The notes beneath the pieces were generated by a model that worked only from the letters and a program-made list of their open reading frames with translations, searched no databases and had not been told where the DNA came from. The position numbers and the translations under genes are program-made. From Malachius bipustulatus (Eukaryota; Arthropoda; Insecta; Coleoptera; Melyridae), in assembly GCA_910589415.1 (NCBI GenBank), contig OU342633.1, positions 13,864,858 to 13,928,857 of the forward strand: a stretch of 64,000 bases of DNA, read 5' to 3'. Positions within the stretch are counted from its first letter, which is position 1; each line of letters starts with the position of its first letter. This document shows positions 11,024-21,375 of the stretch, piece after piece.

Positions 11024-11130
11024 GTGAACTCCTGGGTGAATTCGTACCTCCGCGTGGTTGATGAGCTCCTGGCTGGACTCGTATACCTCTGCGTGGCTGA
11101 TGAGCTCCTGGCTGGACTCGTAGATATCTG
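11024..11130 (-). repeat. 39-bp tandem repeat in the BEL/Pao leader
   Basis: GAGCTCCTGGCTGGACTCGT occurs at 11063 and 11102, and a diverged third copy lies near 11026. The array is in the untranslated leader between the 5' LTR and the polyprotein start. On the minus strand it is open and would read YESSQELI repeats, though nothing shows it is translated. Confidence 0.8.
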
Positions 11131-11232
11131 GTAATAGCAGCGTAATCGACGACCTAATCACTGCACTTGCGGTAATCGCACTTATCGTTCACTGATGCGC
11201 GAATGTTATCGCGGTTTTTGTACTTAATTGCG

Positions 11233-11253
11233 CGAATCCGGCTCGAAGGACCA
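11233..11253 (-). promoter_or_regulatory. Primer-binding site, tRNA-Tyr type
   Basis: Four bases inside the 5' LTR the minus strand reads TGGTCCTTCGAGCCGGATTC, complementary to a tRNA 3' end CCGGCTCGAAGGA plus CCA. From memory this matches the acceptor and T-arm of eukaryotic tRNA-Tyr. It marks where minus-strand DNA synthesis starts. Confidence 0.85.
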
Positions 11254-11257
11254 AATT

Positions 11258-11633
11258 TGTTTCGAATGTTTGTTCGAATGCTTGATGATGTGTGTTGCCC
11301 GGTTCACGGTTATTGTTATAACCGCGCAATTAAGTATGCGACCGTGATCGGCCGCAAGTGACAATAATGAAACACCGCACTTGTGAATAAAAAGGTGTGT
11401 ATTATCAACCACTATTTTCGGTTACATATATGATGAAGAGAGCTGCTGCTCTCGGAAAGGTGTTGACAGTTCACCTGTACAGTCACTTCAGAAGACTCTA
11501 ATTCGAATGTGTCCGGTTCCCTTGGACCCTCCGAGCTCTCCCACCTCTCGTCCATTGCCCTAGTCTGATGGACTAAGAATGCTGGGTTGACAATGTTGCC
11601 ATACAAAGGGGTTGCCACACGGAGACTCCAACA
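11258..11633 (-). repeat. 5' LTR of BEL/Pao element
   Basis: This LTR is upstream of the gag-pol gene on the minus strand and so carries the active promoter. It is identical by eye to 4099-4474 over 376 bp and is bounded on its outer side by ACTAG. Confidence 0.97.
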
Positions 11634-11638
11634 ACTAG
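11634..11638. repeat. Target site duplication, right copy (ACTAG)
   Basis: It matches 4094-4098 and closes the BEL/Pao element. Confidence 0.95.
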
Positions 11639-12284
11639 TAATACGATAACATACCTTCTTGAAAGTTATTTCCTTCTGAATTTTTCAAAAAAGCACAAAA
11701 CATTCAGACACAAGTGTTTCCTCCTACATACACATTCACTGGTACACATTTGCACCACATGTAGGTGGTCTTACGAATATTGTCAGATTCAACGCGCGCA
11801 TTTAAAATGTGGTTCAAATATGATCCAGCGACCGTTTGTAGAGTAGCTTAGAAGCAATAAGTTCTACATTCAAGGTTAATAACATGTATGTGTAGTCCTT
11901 AAAGTAATGTGGTACACAAATTTGGACCACCGGCCTATAAATATCGCTATCGCTATTTCAGTTCTATTTCATGTGAAGTTAGTCTGTGGTTTTTTATTAT
12001 TACCGTCTTCTGGTCAGGTCAGGTCAGAATTTATCATACGTTGTCTGGGTTTTCCTGCCTTCGTGGTTACCGGTCGCAGGAGTAAAACATCTTGAGCAGG
12101 TTCCTGTGTTCCTGCTGATGGTTGCAGAGCGGATGTCCTGCAAAACATCTTCAGCGGGTTCTGGTCCGTTATCCATTGCTGGGTCGTCATTCTTTGCGAG
12201 CTGAGCATCACGACGGTTCCGAACAGGAGCAGCTCGCTCTCCTGCGCCACCTTGTTTGCTTCCTATATTTTTAGGAGAAATACT
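11639..12284. other. Non-coding stretch
   Basis: No gene is recognised. It contains a short GGTCA-type simple repeat near 12014 and two diverged copies of a block with TCCTGCAAAACATCTTCAGC. It may be downstream sequence of the mariner relic to the right. Confidence 0.4.
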
Positions 12285-13040
12285 TCACACTTCATGGGCT
12301 GCTAACTCATCTGTACCAGAGCCCATTTGGCCGGTAAAACCGTTGTCCGCTTGTGTTGCCAAATGCCCCCATAGGAAAAAATCGAGTGGAGTTAGGTCAG
12401 GACTTCGATCAGGCCATTTGAATGGCGCGTGTTGGCCAATCCAACTATTAGGAAATGTTTCATTTAGAAACATTTAGAAACTTTTTCACGATATTGCGTG
12501 TGATTTTCTTGTATCCTGTAGGGATTTTCTCTTGCCCAAATCCGTCTGTTTTGTTTGTTAAGTTTTCCATCTAATGTGAATGAACTCTCATCGGAAAATA
12601 TAATGTTGTTTGAAATATTTCTATCTTCATTAATTTTCTCCATCCACGATTCACAGAATTCCATTCTTGGAAAGTAATCCTGCGGCAATAGTTTGTGTAC
12701 ATTCTTACTTTTCAATTTTTAGGGAATTAAAACAACTGCTTATTGAAATTCCTCGGACAACCTAGGAAGGGTGGTAGTGCTGTCTTCTTCAACCGTTAAA
12801 CAGATATTCATTTTTAAACCTTCTGTAACAATTTCGGAGTTTCTTGTTCGCTTTTTGTGCTCAACATTTAAACAACCTGCTATACGAAAAGTATTTTAGT
12901 ACTTGAGTATTAGAGTTTTTCTCGGAATAGGGCTTTCAGGATACGCAGCAGCAAAATTCTGTCTGATTTCTCTACTGGACATGCCTGCTTATAAATGCCG
13001 TTACAAGTTCAACACGTTCTTTAGTTGAGAAAATTGGCAT
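12285..13040 (-). pseudogene. Tc1/mariner-superfamily transposase relic
   Basis: On the minus strand an ATG at 13040 opens MPIFSTKERVELV, a helix-turn-helix start usual for this family, which soon breaks by frameshift. A 12464-12715 block has the first DDE block IIFSDESSFTLDGKLN and NRRIWARENPY. Next comes FPNSWIG...WPDRSPDLTPLDFFLWGHL (12285-12473), the region around the third acidic residue. The part between, with the second catalytic Asp, is deleted. Frameshifts and this deletion make it inactive. Terminal repeats were not found. Confidence 0.8.
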
Positions 13041-13362
13041 TTTCAATAACCAATAACCCGATACAGGCAGGAATTACTTTCAAGTTGTCGGGTTCAAGTT
13101 TTTTCAGGATATTTGGAAATTTCGGGAAATTCTGGGGAAAAAATTGCCAAATACTCGTCTCAAAACAGCGCAACTTTTTTTGTAATTTAACCGACTTCGT
13201 ATTTCTTACCGTTTCATGTAGTTCATTTTACCTAAATGGGACAGCCTTTGTAATTAAATTAAACAACGACCAGCTTTTCTGAAAGGTCGTATTGTAAAGT
13301 AGATGTCATGTACTATTATTGAAAATTAAACGACTTCCAAAGTACAAGACAACATAAGTGGG
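13041..13362. other. Short non-coding gap
   Basis: Nothing recognisable is seen between the mariner relic and the terminal repeat that starts at 13363. An 85-codon plus-strand frame crosses it but is Phe/Ser-rich and looks like chance. Confidence 0.35.
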
Positions 13363-13390
13363 CGGTGTTAAACGGAAGGGAACCGACCCA
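13363..13390. repeat. Terminal repeat of a DUF7869-like DNA transposon
   Basis: CGGTGTTAAACGGAAGGGAACC appears here, and its near inverse (GGTTCCTTTCTGTTTAACACCG) ends at 34251. It lies about 290 bp beyond the 3' end of the transposase fragment at 13680-14498, as expected for the element's end. Related GGTTCCTTTCT motifs recur between 13540 and 13610, which suggests subterminal transposase sites. Confidence 0.65.
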
Positions 13391-13679
13391 CTCTGAGTAG
13401 AAACCGAGATACAACCCTGCAAAGACTTTGCTATGCCAAAAATACGTCATTTGAGCTAAAACATTGATATTAACTAAATATTGCGTAGAAACATGGATAT
13501 CATAGAGTATTTAGTTTTCATATTATTGAACAATAATGTGGATTGGTTCCTTTCTGTAATACATAATATTTGCAAAAATGTTTTTTAATAAGTCCTGGTT
13601 CTTTTCTCTGAATAGATTGACTGAAATAGAGAACAACTTCGTGAAAATGAAAAATTTTTGGAAAATAAATTATTAATAC

Positions 13680-14498
13680 TTATTCCGTCTGATGAACATC
13701 TGGAACAAAGTCTGGTGCTCCAGTAAACCCATCAATATCATCTTCAACACTTATGTCACCTTTCAAATTTGTATAAAATTTCTTTGCATCTGAAGGAATC
13801 AAATGCATGACCGATTTCAAGTCTTTTAGTTTTGGCAAGGCAATTGCTTTTCCTTCAAGCCATAGCAGCTTTAATAATTTTTTGAAACTAAAAACCTGCC
13901 TTGGTCTTCCTCGGACTCCTTTTTTTTCAATATCTACCTCAGAGAAGTTTTCTGTAAAATTAGTTCTAGTATAAATTTTATACGGATCCTCCTTTTTTAA
14001 TTTGATTTCCCTTAATTTTAACAAATTTATTTTCTTGTTATTAGCGTCTACCTTTCTATTAACTACTGATTTTTCAATAGACTCCGTACCAAAGAAATCT
14101 TCAGAACCCATTCTGATTACTTCTACAGTTTTTTTTCGGCAAGTTTTCATCAACATCATATAATCCTCTGGTAGATGAAGGCGCTGAGCATGTTTTAATG
14201 CTGACTCTATGTCACTAACATCAGTATCATTAGGCAAGAAAGAATGCCCAGATACTAAAAATCTAAGGTAAATTTTCTGTAGAGATGGATGACCCTCACG
14301 AATTGCTTTCAATAATAACACCATTTGAATATTACGGTTGTGGCCACCACAACTATCAGACCACAAAGCAAGAGTAGTGACATTGTTGCCCACTTCATTG
14401 AGAATATGTTTTAACAAACAAGAACCTATCTCCTGAGCACCGCGACCAACTTGTCCAGACATAACAAAATTCTTTATTGGTTTTTCTAGAATGTACAC
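13680..14498 (-). pseudogene. DUF7869-like transposase, C-terminal half
   Basis: A clean 272-codon frame is homologous to the C-terminal half of the gene at 22487-25150. Shared blocks include GRGAQEIGSCLLKHI, LWSDSCGGHNRN (probable catalytic Asp), SGHSFLPNDTD and DFFGTESIEKSVVNRK. It has no ATG at its left limit (the frame opens at GTG), and its N-terminal exons are missing because another repeat abuts it at 14507. The frame has no internal stop, so truncation is the main lesion. The two genes differ substantially and are separate subfamilies. A transposase role is inferred from the terminal repeats and motif spacing. Confidence 0.75.
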
Positions 14499-14506
14499 CT
14501 GTACTA

Positions 14507-14668
14507 TACAGGGTGTTTCATTAATCAGTGCAGAAAATTCAACTGGAGATTCCTTGCTGAATTTTAAGGGGGGTTTGTCATAAAAAAATTCTTAAAGCCT
14601 CCCCTAAGAAGTTACGTTTTTTGAAGCCTACTACCATGAAGCCTTCATAATTACATAATTATTCACCC
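14507..14668 (+). repeat. Fragment of a TACAGGGTG foldback element
   Basis: TACAGGGTGTTTCATTAATC and the following 100 bp match the left end of the element at 20108. The middle is deleted, and the text resumes at a block (CATAATTACATAATTATTCA) that lies about 235 bp further in at the other copy. It abuts coding sequence on both sides and probably marks a rearrangement breakpoint. Confidence 0.75.
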
Positions 14669-15079
14669 TTGTTCTCCGCAGTTTATCTGTTTGGCGATGA
14701 AAAGTATACTCTTGGTCTGCGAGCAATCACAGCAGCTCATAGGATACACAATGAGAGATTTTGGAATGCGCTGTACGAACTCACATTTGAAGAGACAACA
14801 GTGAAGGAAATTTTAACAGTTACTCACTATGCTGAAATCGGTGAAGTTGTTCTGATGGCTAATATTCTAGGCAGACATATTGAAATATTTGAAGCTGGTA
14901 GCAAAAAATGGAGAAGAGTTCCAGCCCAGAATGTATCAGGAGATTCGATACAACTTTTACTGCAACAGTTACACTATAGTCCACTAAAGAAAAAAACAAA
15001 TTCAACTTCAAGTTTATCAATTTCAAAGTTTACCACCATTTACGATAATTTAAGGAGAACTGGATTCAACAGTGTGTAG
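14669..15079 (+). pseudogene. OTU/vertnin-like domain fragment (about 133 aa)
   Basis: The open frame reads VYLFGDEKYTLGLRAITAAH, then AEIGEVVLMANILGRHIEIF and LLLQQLHYSPL. The order (glycine-bearing first block, IEI/IEIF strand, His-Tyr near the end) fits the C-terminal two thirds of an OTU-type cysteine peptidase fold, as in vertnin-like proteins found in arthropod mobile DNA. There is no ATG: the first residues are encoded by the neighbouring foldback fragment, so the block with the catalytic Cys is lost. The assignment is by pattern only. It may be a transposon accessory gene. Confidence 0.5.
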
Positions 15080-15530
15080 ACACAAGCGTCACACCAAAAA
15101 ATAATGGCCATGATTACACTCTTTTTTAAAGTGTCTCCGAGTAAGTCGGCTACTAAAGAGAGATTCAGGACATTTTATGATTTCTCTCTGCGCTGACAGT
15201 CGCTCATATAAATATTTAATTTTTCTTAGACATGTGTGCTTTTCTTATTTTCCATTTGACATTATGCACTTACAATTGGCAAGAATGAAATATTCAATGC
15301 AGTGTGTAGACGCAAGCGTCACACCAAAAAAATTTCGTTTTTCATTAGACATGTGTCCTCTTCTTATTTTCTATTTGACATATGCAGTTACAAATGGTAA
15401 CAATGAAATATTTAATGTGTGTGTAGACACAAGCGTCACACCAAAAATAATAGCCGAGAGTGCATTCTTCTTCAAGTGTTTCCGAGCAAGTCAACTACTA
15501 AAGAGAGAGAGAGACAGAACCAGATAAAGG
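15071..15530. repeat. Tandem repeats of about 118 bp
   Basis: GTGTAGACACAAGCGTCACACC (positions 15074, 15304 and 15421) recurs with spacings of about 230 and 118. Between them a block with TTAGACATGTGT and TATTTGACAT occurs twice. Flanking parts (CCGAGTAAGTCGGCTACTAA and CCGAGCAAGTCAACTACTAA) are also duplicated. The array starts in the last codons of the OTU-like fragment. Confidence 0.8.
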
Positions 15531-17083
15531 TAGGATCAAATCTAATCCATGCCTATGGAACTATTTGTTTTATGTAACTTTATTTATTTGCCAATAAATC
15601 TTACGTGGTCACGAACTGCCAATGGCTGTATGTCGGCGATTTAATAGTCTGTGTTTGTGGCTCCCTGTATATACAATGTATTATATTATTATTACAGGAG
15701 AGGGGTGGATGGTGTGGCTAAAAATTACGACAGTTTACATTGCCGATCTAGTTTTTTGTATTCACGTTTAGATCTCTTTTAACTCATTAAATCGTTCTGG
15801 GATGAAAATAATAATTTTGTAGGCAGTTAATGAAATTTTAAGTTTCCTATCTGTTGAAACACCGGCCAAACACTTTGGCTGATGAAATCGCCATTGAACT
15901 GTAGTTGCTAGTAGTTTATTATTATTTTAATCGCTCAAAAATAATAAAAAAATAATGTCTAAAAAAAATGGAACCATGGGTCTGCAAAAAGAAGTTAATG
16001 TATTTTAGTAATTATATAAATGTTATTGTAGCCAAATGATTTCTCCCGATGATGTTTGTCTGAAAATCCATTAAATAAACACACAAGAAGTATAAGAATA
16101 ATGTCACCGTAGATGAGTAAAAAATTGAAACAACTGAGATCAAGAATGATAATTAATTATAATAATTATTATAATGTTTTATAATAATAATAATGTGATT
16201 TCCAAAAATAATTTCTTAAGAATTCCCGCTTGCGTAGACTATTATGCTATGTTATAAACTTGTTATAGAATTCATTGTTCCAGAATATTCTGTACTTTTT
16301 TCTTTGATAATTTTATAATAAAACAGTTCAAAACTCACTTGAAAAACTATTCATTTTTAATAATAATAATACGGTTCCAAACTCTCATGAGGACAAAGAG
16401 ATGTATCGGTGATATGTAAACATTATTTATAATAATTGGATTTCTTTGGAATATTATTAGAAAAACAAAGAACAATTTCAGTTAAGTTGTATCATTAAAA
16501 ATGAAAACAAAGTTGTATTTTTTCATTATTTTTTATTCAAAAATATAAAAGTAATAAAATAAATATAAATTCTGTTAACAACACCTATATAAAAACAACA
16601 GAAATTCTAAAAATCTTAATTAAATAAAAAAAGCTCTAAAAATTAAATATTAAAATAAAACAATAAAAATTCAACATTATTATGAAAAATAACAAAAATT
16701 CTAAAATAAAAAAAAACTTAATAAATTCCATAATCATTGCTTTTATGCGACTCTTGACCGCCCAGCTCAATAACTAGCCGGACGGTCGGCCTCTCGATGT
16801 TTCCTAGAACAAAGGATGTCTAGATGAATAAATGAAAATTTGTTACCAATTTCATTAATACTTCATTATCAAGTATGGTGGAAAATTTTTAAATGTGTTG
16901 GCTACATTATCGAATGGTAGTTTTGAAATATAGGTACCTACCGAGTGTCCCGCAGAGGTCGGGCATTGGCTATATCTCGTAAACTAATGGGCTTAGAGCC
17001 TCAAAATAAAAATTTTCCAGATTAAGTAACAGAGATATCACTAACTAATATTAATATATCAAAATTTAACAGTTCAAATTATG
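15531..17083. other. AT-rich non-coding region
   Basis: No coding sequence or terminal repeat is supported. From 16340 to 16740 the plus strand is strongly A-rich with many AATAAAAAT runs. A GC-richer patch near 16755-16800 has no recognised function. Confidence 0.45.
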
Positions 17084-17091
17084 TCAAGGTG

Positions 17092-17851
17092 CAGAGCTGG
17101 GCAAAATACTTTTAAAAAGTAGTGGAGTATAACTACTAACTATGTACTTTCTAAAAAAAGTAGTTTAACTATTTGGTAGTTAACTACTTCTTAAGAAAAG
17201 TAGTTAAGTTACTAACTACTAAGTAGTTAGTAGTTAAATATGCAACTACTTTTTTAACTACTTGCAAAACAAAACCTTGTTATGGTAATTTAAAAATCAG
17301 TTTTTGTGTTGTTTTAAATTTTTTTTAGGTATTTTAAAAAAAAATTCAAAAAAAAAGGGAAATGAAACATCAAATAAAGAAATTAAAAATAAAATAAAAA
17401 TGTATTTGTTATTAAAATTGTTATTAAAAAAAAAACACACGGCTAAGTAAGAAAGTACTGACTGACTATTCAACAAAAAATATTGACACAAGAACACATT
17501 CTCTTTTTGGTATAAAAAATCTAAATCTAAACTTTTCTTAGGCATTGAAGCAAAAGTTACAAAAAAAAAAATCATAAAAATAACACAGTCTCAAAATATA
17601 GCGGTAGTTAAATTACAGAAAAGTAGTTAAAATAAACAAAAGTAGTTAGCACTGAGTTTTTTAAAACTCTTTTTTAACTACTTTTTGCGAATATTTCTTA
17701 TAAGACTTAAAATATTCGAGTATAACTACTTTTATAGTTATTTATATTTATATTTTTAATATTTATAGTTAGGAGAAAAAATTAGTCACAATACAACTAC
17801 TTTTACAACTAGTTGTTAACTACTTACATTGCTAACTACTGCCCAGCTCTG
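17092..17851. mobile_element. hAT-type MITE with 8-bp target duplication
   Basis: The ends CAGAGCTGGGCA and TGCCCAGCTCTG are perfect 12-bp inverted repeats. TCAAGGTG flanks both sides (17084-17091 and 17852-17859), an exact 8-bp duplication, which is diagnostic of the hAT superfamily. The 760-bp interior codes for nothing and is crowded near both ends with AAGTAGTTA/TAACTACTT repeats in both orientations, probably subterminal transposase sites. It depends on a transposase encoded elsewhere. Confidence 0.95.
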
Positions 17852-17918
17852 TCAAGGTGACACTTATTTTTACATTCCATTTCACCAAAACAAAAAATTT
17901 TCGTCTAAATAGTCGATA

Positions 17919-19512
17919 TATTTATTTATTTATTTATTTAATCATATACGGGCAAAATTGCCCTTTTACAAAATTTGGTAAAACGATTTATAATAGCAAA
18001 AAATTATATTGAAAAATAATAACAATAATAAAATAAAAACAATAGCAATAATAACAACAATAACAAAATGTACTAGAAAACAGTATTAAATACTTTAGAC
18101 AAATAAATTTAACAATACTCTGACAAATTTTATAACGATATAAAAACAAGAAAATAAAAAATAGTTTTCAACGAATTTAAACGAATTTTAATGTAAAAGA
18201 TCTATTTGCCCTAGAGAATATGGACAAATTATTATTCGCAGAACGAGCTGATAAAGACAAATTATTCCAGTTTCTAACTAACCTAGTTGAGGATGTATAC
18301 TGCATATACCTAATAGTTCTTACTAGAGAACTGTACTTATCACAAGGAGATTTGGGTTTTCTCGATTGAAACAAGAACTTTTTCTCTTCTGACTTGATAT
18401 AGCCATTGATAGATTTAAAAACAAAACGGTTTCCAAGGCAAATGTGTAACGATTGAATGGTAGGTAGGTTCAGACTGACTAGCCTAGAACTAAGTTTCCT
18501 GAAATTGCCGCAGATGACGCAGATGGAGGATTAACAGTGGAGCGATTGGGGTTCTTACGTTTATCGAAAATAATGGTAGGTACCCCCTTGACATATGCTA
18601 CTTTCTTCGGCTCCTCAGGATGGAGTTCATTATGTGCCTCAACTGTACGGCTGAGGTTTTTGAAAAGATCTCTCTCCATATCTGTACGATCACGAGAGAT
18701 AGAGATGCCCTTTGGTAAAATATTTCTATGAGTGAACAAACGTGAAACTTCAGCGGCCGAATTTAATCTAACAAGCAGAGGCTGCGGTTTGCCGTCATTA
18801 TTGTTCTTTCCAATACGGCGCACAGAAAGATTATTCATATTTATTCCGTAGATAACGATATATGTTTTTCTCTTTTTTCGGGTGGGTAGTTCGCCGCTTG
18901 ACTGACCCCCCATCTTCTCCGTTCCTTTTGGGTTCAAATGAATCGGTAGGTACCCGGACGCAACGCGAGAAGTATATTTTTCTACTTGCCTTTTTTGCCG
19001 TTTTAATTTTTAATGAAAAATAAGGAAAGTGGAAAGTTGCAACCTAGTCCGAAGACGATTTACCCTCTTACGTGATTCGTAATATGATGACCATATTACG
19101 AATTACAGTCAGATCATTGCTGTTCGAAGGTGCAGCCGAGAGATTGTAAAAAATTACATTTGAGAGCTTATACATCCTATTTTGGCATTCAGAAACACTA
19201 GCACTAGGACCTATGTTTGCTATCTTATCTTCAACAGAATCTACCTGAGTGCTAAGGGTTCAATTTCTTCCACAGCTACTTTAAGATTAACAATGTCTTG
19301 TTGATTATTTTATACGCAATATCTTTAACCTTGTTGAAATCCCTTGTATTATCCTTAATAGAAGATATATCCTCCTTAATGTCACTTAATGTTTCACAGA
19401 GATCAGATACGAAATCAGAGCTTCCATTAGCAGTACAATTAGTACAGCGATACACCATGAGTTTTCTCTTTAAGTCAACGACTTTCACTTCGGAGACTAA
19501 TGCACGCAACAA
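17919..19512 (-). mobile_element. CR1/Jockey-like LINE remnant, internally deleted
   Basis: On the minus strand there are pieces of an N-terminal ORF1 region (19276-19512, with RCTNC and heptad-like residues), an ORF1 core (18479-18937), and the C-terminal tail of the reverse transcriptase frame (about 18177-18470, SSTRLVRNWNNLSLSAR). It ends in an (AAAT)n tail, seen on the plus strand as (TTTA)n at 17919-17942. Endonuclease and most of the reverse transcriptase are missing. Confidence 0.75.
18479..18937 (-). pseudogene. LINE ORF1 fragment (nucleic-acid-binding)
   Basis: This is a 152-codon minus-strand frame with VRRIGKNNNDGKPQPLLVRL and SISRDRTDMERDLFKN, the signature of ORF1 proteins in CR1/Jockey-like LINEs, which coat the element RNA. 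The frame opens without ATG; an internal Met starts MGGQSSGE. Upstream ORF1 sequence at 19276-19512 is out of continuity. It cannot make a full ORF1 protein. Confidence 0.7.
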
Positions 19513-19850
19513 TTTTACTCATAATTATTTTTAATTATTAAAACTCATTAAATCTACTCTTGCAGGAAAAACACACTGACATCGTGATTTAATATACTAA
19601 GCTCTCGACAGCAGAAAATTATGAGATGCCGGCTCCACACGTTGGCCCAACTCCGGCAAATCAGCGGCAACACGAACGTGTGGACGGTAAGTTCGTCTCG
19701 ATTGCCCAAACATTCGGCCAACTGTCGGCAAATGCACGAATTCAAAGAGAATTCGGCTATTGTCAATTCGCTCTATTTGCGCTGCCCACACGTTGGCCCG
19801 TTCGAGCTTGTCATTTACGCTCGACTATTCACTATACACATTAAATAAAT
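19513..19850. other. Unassigned region with GGCCAAC-type repeats
   Basis: It is GC-richer than its surroundings. CACACGTTGGCCC occurs twice, and CGGCCAACTGTCGGC with CGGCAAATC variants occur between. Both strands are partly open but match nothing I know. It could be the end of a MITE or the subterminal region of the element whose MADF fragment follows. Confidence 0.35.
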
Positions 19851-19853
19851 AAA

Positions 19854-19879
19854 GTAAATACACAGTGCAGTGTATTTAC
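19854..19879. repeat. Perfect 10-bp hairpin
   Basis: GTAAATACAC and GTGTATTTAC are separated by six bases, 32 bp upstream of a MADF start codon. It may be a regulatory hairpin or a transposon subterminal feature. Confidence 0.6.
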
Positions 19880-19910
19880 GGTAATAACTGAAATTAAAAT
19901 AAATACAACA

Positions 19911-19988
19911 ATGACAACCTGGAATGACGAAAGAGTTTTCCAGTTTCTCGAACTTTATCAAAGTGAACCAATGAGACCTGAAAAATAA
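19911..19988 (+). pseudogene. MADF-domain N-terminus, truncated
   Basis: An ATG opens MTTWNDERVFQFLELYQSEP, the typical first helix of a MADF DNA-binding domain. The frame stops after 25 codons, where the family should continue with a Trp-containing second helix. MADF proteins occur as host regulators and as accessory genes of DNA transposons. The surrounding repeats favour a transposon relic. Confidence 0.55.
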
Positions 19989-20107
19989 ATCATTTGCCCT
20001 ACGCCATCGTGTTCAGCACCCTCGAAAACAGGGGGGGAGGTAAAATTGTTTCGTTGCGTCTAAAAATTAGGAAATCTCGGGTTTTTTCCGACTCATAGAC
20101 GCCACTA

Positions 20108-21375
20108 TACAGGGTGTTTCATTAATCAGTGCATAAAATTCAACTGGAGATTCCTTGCTGAATTTTAAGAGGGTTTGTCATAAAAAAAAAAACTTTAAGT
20201 CTCCCCTAAGAAGTTACATCCCCTTAAAGTAGGGTAAAAAACTCACATTTATCGACTTTTTTCTGAAATGACTTGAAATTAAAAAAAAAAACGGCTAGGT
20301 ATTCGAACACTACTAGGTACAAGGACAGGAAGCCTCCATAATTACATAATTTTATTCACCCTTGTTCTCTGCAAGAGTGTGAATCATACTACCCTTAAAA
20401 GTTGTTTTTTTCCAGTACTTTTTTCCTAATACTTATATATTTTTTATCTTTAAACTCACCCTTTGGAGGGCCAGTTCAATTGAAAAGAAATTTGTCTCTT
20501 AAAAATTTCCCGGAAACTCAATACTTTGCCACTAAAGAAATAAAATAAGGGCATCTCGAAGGGCATGTATCCAAGAAAATGGTGCCCATTTTGAGCACTG
20601 TCTTAAACAAAATATTGTTAATTTAGTTAAATATGATTTGTTTATTGTTTATTATCTTTTTTTGTGTTATTTAATGTTTATTTACTTTTATAAATATTTT
20701 ACATATTTACATATTTTTATAAACATGTAGTTTCAGGGCCGGGTTTAGGGGAGGGCAACCGGGGCTACAGCCCCGGGGCCTCCACAAGTGAGGGGCCCCC
20801 ACAAAAGAATTTTCCAAAAACTTTTCTTTTCATTTTGCATTTTCAACATTTATTTTCTTATATAGTAGTGTAGCGATTTTACGTTTGTTCGCGGTTTCTT
20901 TTCTTAGCTCAGTTTAAATTTACACTTTATCGTTTACACTTTAAAAAAACATCGTTTAATCTATTTGGAAAATTATTAGGGGCCTCCACTCCTTTGTTGC
21001 CCTAGGGCCTCTATACCTCTAAATCCGGCCCTTATGTAGATATGTAAAATCACAATTTATAATTTATGTAAGTCCGCTTAATTTATTTCTTTAGTGGAAA
21101 AGTATTGAGTTTCCGTAAAAATTTTTTCAAATGAACTGGCCCTCCAAAGTGTGAATTTAAAGATAAAAAAAAAATATTTGGAAAAAAGTACTGGAAAAAA
21201 ACTTTTAGGGGTAGTATGATTCACACCCGAGTTCACACCCTTGCCGAGAACAAGGGTGGATAAAATTATGTAATTTATTATATATGGAGGCTTCCTGGTA
21301 GTAGTGTTCGAATACCTAGCCGTCTTTTTTTTATTTCAAGTCATTTCAGAAAAAAGTCAATAAATGTGAATTTTA
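20108..21375. mobile_element. Foldback element with arms of about 290 bp
   Basis: The left end is TACAGGGTGTTTCATTAATC. The stretch 20255-20545 is repeated inverted at about 21085-21375, for example GAACTGGCCCTCCAAAG against CTTTGGAGGGCCAGTTC. The right outer end is lost: the arms part at about 21375 before a second TACAGGG is reached. A separate MITE is inserted in the loop. There is no coding capacity. Confidence 0.85.
20733..21033. mobile_element. hAT-like MITE nested in the foldback loop
   Basis: The ends TCAGGGCCGGGTTTAG and CTAAATCCGGCCCTT are inverted repeats. They are flanked by ATGTAGTT and ATGTAGAT, an 8-bp duplication with one mismatch. It is about 300 bp with GC-rich ends and no coding sequence. 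The CAGGGCCGG terminus is common among hAT elements. Confidence 0.8.

Larger units (their letters stand above)
4099..11633 (-). mobile_element. Full-length BEL/Pao LTR retrotransposon
   Basis: The element is 7535 bp on the minus strand. It has two 376-bp LTRs that are identical by eye, TGTT/AACA ends, a 5-bp target duplication, a primer-binding site, a polypurine tract and one long gag-pol frame without stops. There is no env-like frame. Identical LTRs imply a very young insertion, because the two copies are identical at the moment of integration and diverge later. All parts needed for autonomous mobility appear present. Confidence 0.97.

Noticed and set aside
11233..11253. Part of a tRNA-Tyr gene
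   Set aside because: Only the 3' end complement is present and its position next to the 5' LTR explains it as a primer-binding site.
17297..17575. 92-codon Phe/Asn-rich minus-strand frame
   Set aside because: It lies inside the hAT-type MITE in A/T-rich sequence and has no protein-like pattern.
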